A stretch of DNA of 8,012 nucleotides from an uncultured Coriobacteriales bacterium (lineage in GTDB: Bacteria; Actinomycetota; Coriobacteriia; Coriobacteriales; UMGS124): positions 1-8,012 of the forward strand of contig CAKUKJ010000087.1 in assembly GCA_934662525.1 (NCBI GenBank), given 5' to 3'. The position numbers were made by a program, and so were the translations under genes. Under the pieces are notes generated by a model, which saw nothing but the letters and a program-made list of their open reading frames with translations, was not told the DNA's origin and did no database searches. Each line of letters starts with the position of its first letter. Position 1 is the first letter of the stretch. This document shows, piece after piece, positions 1 through 6,254 of this stretch.

Positions 1-108
1 AAGCGGCACGACGGAAACGCCTTGCTCCTTGAGCTGGGCCGTGGGCGTAGAGCTCGTGCTGTCCATAACGATAGCGAACAAATCAGACTCCTCACTGGTG
101 AGAGACAT
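1..108 (-). CDS. DegV family protein, N-terminal fragment (3' end outside window)
   Basis: Reading the minus strand from ATG at 108 gives 36 codons, open to the window edge. The peptide contains FAIVMDSTSSTP, then a Gln/Lys-rich helix, then GVSVVPL. This is the typical start of DegV proteins, which bind a fatty acid in a two-domain fold and present it to fatty-acid kinase FakA (family knowledge). The usual form is IVTDSTADLP, so Met replaces the common Thr before the Asp. There is no purine-rich ribosome site before the ATG. A TATACT hexamer at 118-123 on the minus strand would start transcription within a few bases of the ATG, so a leaderless mRNA is possible. The gene follows recQ on the same strand but appears to have its own promoter. 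The family call rests only on the N terminus. Confidence 0.72.
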   Translation of the reverse strand, partial: MSLTSEESDLFAIVMDSTSSTPTAQLKEQGVSVVPL

Positions 109-117
109 TTTGCCGAC

Positions 118-123
118 AGTATA
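118..123 (-). promoter_or_regulatory. Putative -10 element (TATACT) for the degV-like gene
   Basis: TATACT matches the sigma-70 -10 consensus at five of six positions. It ends 9 bases before the ATG at 108, placing a predicted start site near 110-112. No clear -35 is seen: TTGTTT at 143-148 is a weak candidate with a 19-bp spacer. The same hexamer precedes two other genes in the window, at 4698-4703 and 5333-5338. Confidence 0.45.
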
Positions 124-163
124 ACCCATCTGCGGCGCGGCTAAACAAGGCGACGGGACTGTG

Positions 164-177
164 CGCCGCGAGCGGCG
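164..177. other. Small GC hairpin after recQ
   Basis: CGCCG, a four-base loop and CGGCG form a 5-bp stem 22 bases past the recQ stop codon. No T run follows on the minus strand; only TTGTTT appears, about 15 bases later. It may help end recQ transcription, but it is weak as an intrinsic terminator. Confidence 0.25.
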
Positions 178-199
178 TGCCTGCGAGCCCTGCTGCCCC

Positions 200-2203
<2,004 letters not shown>

Positions 2204-2238
2204 CTAGGCTCCTTGCGACATTTTGCTGTATGCCCAGG

Positions 2239-2244
2239 ATTGTA
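2239..2244 (-). promoter_or_regulatory. Putative -10 element (TACAAT) for recQ
   Basis: TACAAT on the minus strand matches the -10 consensus at five of six positions and lies 35 bases before the recQ ATG. Transcription would start near 2232, giving a leader of about 28 bases that includes the AAGGAG ribosome site. I found no good -35 at the right spacing. A TAGAAT on the plus strand at 2258-2263 could serve the divergent thioesterase gene. Confidence 0.35.
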
Positions 2245-2303
2245 GCCCCGGCATGGCTAGAATGGGCCCACAAGACGCAACGCGTGCACGCACCACACCG
2301 GGA

Positions 2304-2337
2304 GCCCGCACGGCATCCCCGGGGCGCACGCGCGGGC
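2304..2337. repeat. Imperfect 34-bp dyad in the recQ/thioesterase gap
   Basis: The outer arms GCCCGC (2304-2309) and GCGGGC (2332-2337) and the central CCCCGGGG (2317-2324) share one centre at 2320.5, with 12 of 17 positions symmetric. It lies 31 bases upstream of the thioesterase ATG. It could be an operator or a leader hairpin. No T run follows on either strand, so it is not a normal intrinsic terminator. Confidence 0.4.
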
Positions 2338-2368
2338 ACACGATTCAAGACGGGCAGGTACAAGCTGC

Positions 2369-2812
2369 ATGACTCCCTACATTCACCGGGTCGCCTACTA
2401 CGAGACCGACCGCATGGGCATCACGCACCACTCCAACTACATCCGTTGGATGGAGGAGGCGCGCGTGGACTACATGGACCAGATCGGCTGGAACTTCGCA
2501 CGCATGGAGGAGTCGGGCATCACCTCGCCCGTGCTGGCCGTGAACTGCGCATACAAGAAGCCCACGACCTTCGAGGATCGCGTGCACATCGAGGTGAGCC
2601 TGGCCGAGTACTCAGGTGTACGCTCCACCTTCGCCTACACGATGTGGAAATGCGACGAGGCGGGCCGCAAGCACGTCGTGTGCACGGGCACCTCGCAGCA
2701 CTGCTTCGTGAACGGGGAGGGCAGGCCCATGCGCGTGGACAAGGAGCTGCCCGCATTCGACGCGACGTTGCGCGAGGAGCTGGCGAAAAGCCGGGCCGGT
2801 CAGGGCGAATAG
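2369..2812 (+). CDS. Acyl-CoA thioesterase, hotdog fold (YbgC/4-hydroxybenzoyl-CoA thioesterase type)
   Basis: The 147-residue length fits a single hotdog-domain thioesterase. The signature is near the N terminus: YYETDRMG with Asp14 at the catalytic Asp position of YbgC/4HBT enzymes, then HHSNYIRWMEEAR (20-32), where HHSNY corresponds to the YHANY of YbgC. A conserved-looking VNCAYKKPTTFED (58-70) follows. Such enzymes hydrolyse acyl-CoA thioesters to free acid and CoA, and several act on short or branched chains. The substrate cannot be read from the sequence. No signal peptide is present, so it should be cytoplasmic. The ribosome site is weak: CAGG lies about 10 bases before the ATG. It runs divergently from recQ, and mtnN follows 64 bases later on the same strand, so co-transcription with mtnN is possible but not shown. 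Confidence 0.88.
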   Translation: MTPYIHRVAYYETDRMGITHHSNYIRWMEEARVDYMDQIGWNFARMEESGITSPVLAVNCAYKKPTTFEDRVHIEVSLAEYSGVRSTFAYTMWKCDEAGRKHVVCTGTSQHCFVNGEGRPMRVDKELPAFDATLREELAKSRAGQGE

Positions 2813-2841
2813 GCCCTCGGCGACACGCGGCTAGAGAGAAA

Positions 2842-2863
2842 CGTTTTTGAAACGAATTCAAAA
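2842..2863. repeat. AT-rich overlapping inverted repeats before mtnN
   Basis: Two overlapping palindromes occur in an AT-rich island of otherwise GC-rich DNA: CGTTT-TTG-AAACG (2842-2854), and TTTTGAA (2845-2851) with TTCAAAA (2857-2863). GAAACG is also repeated directly at 2838-2843 and 2849-2854, 11 bp apart. The second arm touches the mtnN ribosome site. This could be an operator, a leader hairpin that masks the ribosome site, or chance. Confidence 0.35.
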
Positions 2864-2870
2864 GAGAGGA
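2863..2870 (+). promoter_or_regulatory. Ribosome binding site deciding the mtnN start
   Basis: AGAGAGGA lies six bases before GTG 2877. An in-frame TTG at 2847 would start inside the AT-rich inverted repeat and add ten residues (KRIQKRGHV-like) absent from typical MTA/SAH nucleosidases. GTG 2877 is therefore preferred. Confidence 0.75.
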
Positions 2871-2876
2871 CACGTT

Positions 2877-3590
2877 GTGGAGAAAACCCAGGTCAAGTTC
2901 GGCATCATCGGAGCCATGGACGTGGAGGTCGCGACCCTCATGGCCCACGCGGAAGGCGCGCAGGTACGCGAGCGCGCGGACATGCGCTTCTGCGAGGGCA
3001 CCCTCGCGGGAATGCCCGTCGTCATCGCCAAGTGCGGCATCGGCAAGGTTGCCGCCGGCATGTGCGTGCAGGTCATGTGCGACCTCTACGGCGTGACGCA
3101 CATCGTGAACACAGGCGTGGCCGGATCGCTCGACGCCAAGATCGACATCGCCGACCTCGTCGTGAGCACCGACGCGCTCTACCACGACATGGACGTGACG
3201 GCCCTGGGGTATGAGCCCGGCCAGGTGCCCGGCATGGACTGCAAGGCGTTCGAGGCGGACGCCGGCCTGCAAGCCGCCATCGAGCGGGCAGCCGCTGCCG
3301 CCGCGCCCGATGTGCATGTGTTCGCGGGCCGCGTCGTCTCAGGCGACCAGTTCATCGCCTCCGGTGAGGCGAAGGAGCGCCTGGCGCAGGAGTTCGGGGG
3401 ACTGTGCTGCGAGATGGAGGGCGCGGCCATCGCGCACGCCTGCCATGTGAACGGCGTCCCCTTCGCCATCGTGCGTGCCATCTCCGACAAGGCCGACGGG
3501 TCGGCTGAGATGGCCTACCCTGAGTTCGAGGCCACAAGCGCCGTGCGCTGCGCCGCCGTGGTGGAGGAACTCTGCCGCGCGGGCCTGTAG
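2877..3590 (+). CDS. mtnN: 5'-methylthioadenosine/S-adenosylhomocysteine nucleosidase
   Basis: This enzyme splits MTA and SAH to adenine and the thioribose product. It recycles by-products of polyamine synthesis and methylation, and in many bacteria it feeds LuxS. From GTG 2877 it is 237 residues, close to the 232 of the E. coli enzyme. The N terminus FGIIGAMDVEV matches IGIIGAMEEEV, with Glu17 at the E. coli Glu12 position. NTGVAGSLD (78-86) and SGDQFI (155-160) are typical of the PNP/UDP fold. CCEMEGAAIAHA (177-188) places Glu181 at the ribose-binding Glu174. RAISDKAD (200-207) supplies Asp204, the catalytic Asp197 equivalent. All key residues are intact. An earlier in-frame TTG at 2847 is less likely. 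The gene converges with the minus-strand gene ending at 3612 across only 21 bases. Confidence 0.95.
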   Translation: MEKTQVKFGIIGAMDVEVATLMAHAEGAQVRERADMRFCEGTLAGMPVVIAKCGIGKVAAGMCVQVMCDLYGVTHIVNTGVAGSLDAKIDIADLVVSTDALYHDMDVTALGYEPGQVPGMDCKAFEADAGLQAAIERAAAAAAPDVHVFAGRVVSGDQFIASGEAKERLAQEFGGLCCEMEGAAIAHACHVNGVPFAIVRAISDKADGSAEMAYPEFEATSAVRCAAVVEELCRAGL

Positions 3591-3617
3591 GGCCTGCAGG
3601 GGACGCCGGCCTTACAG
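3585..3617. terminator. Hairpin spanning both convergent stop codons (possible U-less terminator)
   Basis: CTGTAGGGCC (3585-3594) and GGCCTTACAG (3608-3617) pair as a 10-bp stem in plus-strand RNA, with one G-U pair and a 13-base loop. Minus-strand RNA has one A-C mismatch instead. The TAG of mtnN and the TAA of the opposing gene lie in opposite arms. No U run follows on either side. It is the only candidate terminator between the converging genes. Confidence 0.4.
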
Positions 3618-4136
3618 CAAGTCGAACAGCGACCCCTGGCGCGAGGGGTCGATGCCCGCGTCCTGCGTCTTCTTCTTGCGCGGGGCGCGGGGCTTCTTGG
3701 GCTTGGCGGGGGCAGGCGGGACTGCATCGGATGAGGTGGACGGGACCGACTGATTTTCGATCTGGGCAGGCGAAGCGGTGCTGGCAGGCTCGCCCTTGCC
3801 CGAAGGGCCGGCTGCCATGGCGGCGGCAATCTCAGCCCGTGCCTCGGCCAAGGCCTGCTCACGTGCTGCCTGCGCGGCCTGCTCCATCTGAGCGGCGACC
3901 TCGTCGGCGCGCGCCAGCTCGACGCCCTGCGCCTTGAGACTCAGGAACTCCTCCACAGCCTCGCGCATGCTCACAGGCACGCGCATGACCACGGTCTTCT
4001 CGCCCCACTTGGCTTTACGGCCAGCTCCGGGGCGCGCCCCTCCCCTGCCCTTGTGCGAGGCAGGTTGGCTCTTGGACCCGCCCTCTACCTGGCCCTCAGC
4101 CATCATACCTGCCGTCTCTGCCTGTTGCTCACCCAC
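3612..4136 (-). CDS. Small basic DNA-binding-like protein with C-terminal clamp-binding-like motif; function unknown
   Basis: I do not recognise this 174-residue protein as a named gene. It opens with a polar stretch, then RGGARPGAGRK (31-41), a basic motif seen in several phage, plasmid and DNA-transaction proteins. WGEKTVVMRVPVSMREAVEEF (44-64) follows and looks like one strand and the first helix of a ribbon-helix-helix DNA-binding fold. An Ala/Glu/Gln-rich helix, perhaps a coiled coil, covers about 78-108. The stretch 110-160 is Ser/Pro/Lys-rich and probably disordered, with a KPKKPRAPRKKK patch. The last residues contain QGSLF (167-171), which fits the QxxLF/QL(S/D)LF beta-clamp-binding pentapeptide. 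The GTG start at 4136 has GGAGGA five bases upstream. It follows dut by 48 bases on the same strand, so the two are probably co-transcribed. A role at replication forks is inference only. Confidence 0.75.
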   Translation of the reverse strand: MGEQQAETAGMMAEGQVEGGSKSQPASHKGRGGARPGAGRKAKWGEKTVVMRVPVSMREAVEEFLSLKAQGVELARADEVAAQMEQAAQAAREQALAEARAEIAAAMAAGPSGKGEPASTASPAQIENQSVPSTSSDAVPPAPAKPKKPRAPRKKKTQDAGIDPSRQGSLFDLL

Positions 4137-4141
4137 GTGCG

Positions 4142-4147
4142 TCCTCC
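4142..4147 (-). promoter_or_regulatory. Ribosome binding site for the GTG start at 4136
   Basis: On the minus strand GGAGGA lies five bases before GTG 4136. It is much stronger than anything before the internal ATG codons at residues 11 and 12, so it fixes the GTG as the start. Confidence 0.75.
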
Positions 4148-4184
4148 GTATCGCTGAATTCGTTACGGAAAGTGTACACGAGAG

Positions 4185-4631
4185 TTATCGAAGTCCCGTG
4201 GAGCCGAAGCCGCCCTCGCCGCGCTCGGTCTCGTCAAGCTCGTCGACCTCGACAAGGTCCACGGCAAGAACGCGCTGCACCACGAGCTGGGCCACGCGCT
4301 CGCCGCGCGCGATGTCGATGGGCTCGTCGGTGTCGGTGTTGATTGCAATGACTTTGAGCTCGCCGCGATAGCCCGAGTCCACAAGGCCCGGCGTGTTCAC
4401 GATGGAGAGGCCCTTCTTGAGCGCCAGGCCGCTACGCGGCTGCACGAAGCCCGCATAGCCCTGCGGCAGCGCGATGGCCAGGCCCGTCGGGATCATCACG
4501 CGATGCAGCGGCTCGATGCGAACGTCCACCGTGCTGTACAGGTCGAGACCGGCGTCGCCCGGGTTGGCGTAGCACGGCACCGGCAGTCCCTTGTCGAGAC
4601 GCTTGACCCTCATCTGAATGTCGAACTCCAT
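4185..4631 (-). CDS. dut: Deoxyuridine 5'-triphosphate nucleotidohydrolase (dUTPase)
   Basis: The enzyme converts dUTP to dUMP and pyrophosphate, keeping uracil out of DNA and supplying dUMP for thymidylate synthesis. All five motifs of trimeric dUTPases are present: GDAGLDLYS (25-33), PRSGLALKKG (65-74), NTPGLVDSGYRGEL (79-92) with the catalytic Asp, RGERVAQLV (109-117), and the flexible C-terminal P-loop-like RGEGGFGSTG (137-146). Its 148 residues are normal for the homotrimeric family. The ATG at 4631 has GAGAGGA eight bases upstream. A gene for a small basic protein follows 48 bases downstream on the same strand. The upstream side faces a divergent metallopeptidase gene across a palindrome-rich gap that probably holds the promoter. 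Confidence 0.97.
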   Translation of the reverse strand: MEFDIQMRVKRLDKGLPVPCYANPGDAGLDLYSTVDVRIEPLHRVMIPTGLAIALPQGYAGFVQPRSGLALKKGLSIVNTPGLVDSGYRGELKVIAINTDTDEPIDIARGERVAQLVVQRVLAVDLVEVDELDETERGEGGFGSTGLR

Positions 4632-4681
4632 GACGGCGTTCCTCTCTTATATATAGATGCACCCGCCCGCGTCGAAGGCCC

Positions 4682-4691
4682 GGATGCATCC
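4682..4691. promoter_or_regulatory. Perfect 10-bp palindrome GGATGCATCC (possible operator)
   Basis: The ten bases read the same on both strands. They lie in the dut/metallopeptidase gap, six bases upstream of the TATACT hexamer at 4698-4703, where a repressor or activator could act. Half of the motif, GATGCA, recurs at 4656-4661. Its role is not shown. Confidence 0.35.
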
Positions 4692-4697
4692 AGACGG

Positions 4698-4703
4698 TAT
4701 ACT
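4698..4703 (+). promoter_or_regulatory. Putative -10 element (TATACT) for the metallopeptidase gene
   Basis: GGTATACT (4696-4703) is identical to the hexamer context before dedA (5331-5338). It would start transcription near 4710, leaving a leader of about 130 bases with a small hairpin (GCGGAC 4772-4777 with GTCCGC 4789-4794). No convincing -35 is seen. Confidence 0.4.
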
Positions 4704-4724
4704 CACATCACGCGCAGAGCTGCG

Positions 4725-4732
4725 ATTGTATA
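4725..4732 (-). promoter_or_regulatory. Putative -10 element (TATACAAT) for dut
   Basis: The minus strand reads TATACAAT here, which contains TACAAT, the same hexamer seen before recQ. Transcription would start near 4718-4720, giving dut a leader of about 90 bases. This start crosses that of the divergent promoter at 4698-4703. A TATATATAA run at 4647-4655 is nearer to dut, but it would remove most of the ribosome site. Confidence 0.3.
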
Positions 4733-4841
4733 CCACGACGGTCGAAGCGATGCCCCAGACACTGCGGCCATGCGGACTTCTACGGTTTGTCCGCGACCCG
4801 CTTAGCGACGGTGCCCAACGACCCCGACCCAAGGAGGCCCC

Positions 4842-5240
4842 ATGTACCAAGTGTCAGACGACGAGTTCGACGCGCTCGTGGAAGCGGCGATGGAGGGACT
4901 GCCCGCAAAGTTCGCATCGGCTATCGACAACGTCGCCTTTGCGGTGGCCGACGAGCCCGACGAGGAGGAGCTTGAGGCGGGCAGCGAGTACGGCACGTGC
5001 GACGACGATTCCGGAGAGCTGCTGGGCCTCTACGACGGCACGCCGATCACCGAGCGCGGGGTGGACTACGGCGAGGGCGCGTTCGACCTGCCCGACGTCA
5101 TCACCGTTTACAAGGGGCCGCACGAGCGGGTGTGCGACAGCGCCGACGAGCTGGCCGAGGAGGTGCGCAAGACCGTCGTCCACGAGGTCGGCCACTACTT
5201 CGGCCTCACCGACGAAGAACTGTACGCAATGGGGTATTAG
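4842..5240 (+). CDS. Metallopeptidase family protein (zincin, minigluzincin-like)
   Basis: This 132-residue acidic protein carries the zinc-protease motif HEVGHYFGLTDEEL (114-127). His114 and His118 would be zinc ligands, Glu115 the general base, and an acidic residue downstream could be the third ligand. The opening MYQVSDDEFDALVEAAMEGLP and the LPDVITVYKGP segment (83-93) are typical of the short bacterial family annotated as zincin_1 (PF06262, formerly DUF1025). No signal peptide or membrane segment is visible, so it is probably cytoplasmic. Its substrate is unknown, as for the family. The ATG has AAGGAGG four bases upstream, a strong ribosome site. It is transcribed away from dut, and dedA follows 137 bases later behind its own -10-like element. 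Confidence 0.88.
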   Translation: MYQVSDDEFDALVEAAMEGLPAKFASAIDNVAFAVADEPDEEELEAGSEYGTCDDDSGELLGLYDGTPITERGVDYGEGAFDLPDVITVYKGPHERVCDSADELAEEVRKTVVHEVGHYFGLTDEELYAMGY

Positions 5241-5332
5241 CGAGGGCGTGAGGCCGTCCCCGACCTGCATCAACCAAAAGCAAAATCCGTGTCAAGGATT
5301 GGCGAGGGCGGCGGGCGAATGTAAAGGGCGGG

Positions 5333-5338
5333 TATACT
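5333..5338 (+). promoter_or_regulatory. Putative -10 element (TATACT) for dedA
   Basis: GGTATACT at 5331-5338 repeats the octamer at 4696-4703. It lies 40 bases before the DedA ATG and ahead of the AAAGGA ribosome site at 5361-5366. No -35 with normal spacing is visible in the GGGCG-rich DNA upstream. Confidence 0.4.
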
Positions 5339-5377
5339 GAGCAGGTTAAGGTACCCACCGAAAGGATCCTCTCCCAC

Positions 5378-6094
5378 ATGAACCCCATCCAGTACCTGCT
5401 CGACCTCATCCACGACCCGCGGGCGGCCATCGCGGGTTGGATCGCCAGCCTGGGCGCGGTGTGGGTGTACGCGCCGCTGTTTCTCATCATCTTCATCGAG
5501 ACGGGCGTGGTGGTGTTCCCGTTCCTGCCGGGCGACTCGCTTTTGTTCGCGGCGGGCTGCTTTGCGGCCGACGGAGGCGGCCTTTCATTGTTCCCCCTGC
5601 TTGCGACCGTGTGGTGCGCCGCCATCCTGGGCGACCAGTGCAACTTTGCCATCGGCCACTTCTTCGGCTCGCGCATCATCGCCTCGGGCAAGGTCAAGTC
5701 GATGACCCCCGAGCGCATCGAGAAGTCGCAGGCCCTCATCGACAAGTGGGGCCCGCTCGCCGTGTTCCTGGGCCGCTTCTTCCCGTTCATCCGCACGTTC
5801 GTGCCGTTCCTCTCCGGCATGGGCGGCATGAAGTGGCACCACTTCGTCATCTGGAACGTGCTCGGCGGCATCACCTGGTCGTCGCTGTTCACGCTGCTGG
5901 GCTACTTCTTCGGCGGCGTGCCCTTCGTGCAGGACCACTTCGAGCTCGTGCTTGTGCTCATCATCGCCATCTCAGCCGTGCCGGCCGCCATCGGCGTCAT
6001 CAAGGGCTGGCAGGCAAAGCGCAAGAAGAAGGCCGGGGCGGACCAGCGCGACGATTCCGGTAAGGGCAACAGCGAGGGCAAGCACTTCGCCTAG
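5378..6094 (+). CDS. DedA family integral membrane protein
   Basis: This 238-residue protein belongs to the DedA/VTT family, whose members act in the cytoplasmic membrane. Several are needed for proton-motive-force balance, or act as lipid flippases that recycle undecaprenyl phosphate or phosphatidylethanolamine. Family landmarks: FIETGVVVFPFLPGDSLLF (39-57) with Glu41 and Asp53 on the re-entrant loop, and FLGRFFPFIRTFVPFLSGMGGM (130-151) with Arg133 and Arg139. These match the acidic pair and two Arg residues essential in E. coli YqjA/YghB. Hydrophobic segments near 27-48, 54-85, 156-180 and 189-208 fit the fold. The C-terminal tail is Lys/Arg-rich (KRKKK) and probably cytoplasmic. The specific lipid substrate cannot be assigned. 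The ATG has AAAGGA 11 bases upstream, a slightly long spacing. Confidence 0.95.
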   Translation: MNPIQYLLDLIHDPRAAIAGWIASLGAVWVYAPLFLIIFIETGVVVFPFLPGDSLLFAAGCFAADGGGLSLFPLLATVWCAAILGDQCNFAIGHFFGSRIIASGKVKSMTPERIEKSQALIDKWGPLAVFLGRFFPFIRTFVPFLSGMGGMKWHHFVIWNVLGGITWSSLFTLLGYFFGGVPFVQDHFELVLVLIIAISAVPAAIGVIKGWQAKRKKKAGADQRDDSGKGNSEGKHFA

Positions 6095-6110
6095 CATCCC
6101 ATCACCATGA

Positions 6111-6125
6111 CGACCCCAGAGGTCG
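6111..6125. terminator. Weak hairpin after dedA
   Basis: CGACC and GGTCG form a 5-bp stem with a five-base loop, 16 bases past the dedA stop. It is followed by GGGCTTAAT and not by a T run. It is only a tentative end for dedA transcription. A second dyad lies further on (TCGGCA 6134-6139 with TGCCGA 6159-6164). Confidence 0.25.
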
Positions 6126-6176
6126 GGGCTTAATCGGCAAGAAACCCAGGCGGCTAAATGCCGACGATAACACAAA

Positions 6177-6217
6177 AACGCCCGAGCCCGACCTGTTCAG
6201 GTCGATTCTCGGGCGTT
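6177..6217 (-). terminator. Intrinsic terminator of the flavoprotein gene
   Basis: The outer arms AACGCCCGAG and CTCGGGCGTT pair over 10 bp. Inside them GACCTG and CAGGTC pair over 6 bp with a two-base loop, giving one long interrupted stem. On the minus strand the stem runs straight into TTTTTGTGTT. It begins 38 bases after the flavoprotein stop codon. On the plus strand TTCGCC follows, so termination of dedA transcripts here would be weaker. Confidence 0.88.
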
Positions 6218-6254
6218 CGCCGTGAATGCCTGCGGCAGAAGACGGCGAGAGGCC

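Noticed and set aside
2520..3317. 265-residue minus-strand ORF across the thioesterase and mtnN genes.
   Set aside because: It is antisense to two well-supported enzymes and has no motif.
4172..4179. GTGTACAC palindrome with TACACT as a promoter for the gene starting at 4136.
   Set aside because: The hexamer is a poor -10 match, no -35 is present, and the short gap after dut is better explained by co-transcription.
4647..4655. TATATATAA as the main -10 of dut.
   Set aside because: The predicted start would fall inside or after the ribosome binding site, removing it from the mRNA; the AT-rich run is more likely just leader sequence.
4657..5340. 227-residue plus-strand ORF covering the dut/metallopeptidase gap and the metallopeptidase gene.
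   Set aside because: It is another frame of the HEVGH metallopeptidase gene, rich in Arg/Ser/Thr, without a ribosome site at its start.
5206..5892. 228-residue minus-strand ORF opposite dedA.
   Set aside because: It is antisense to a clear DedA protein, and its composition is that of a shadow frame.
6134..6164. Possible structured RNA between dedA and the flavoprotein gene (TCGGCA with TGCCGA and nearby short stems).
   Set aside because: It lies downstream of both converging genes, the stems are short, and it matches no riboswitch or small-RNA fold I know; the neighbouring terminator explains the strongest structure.
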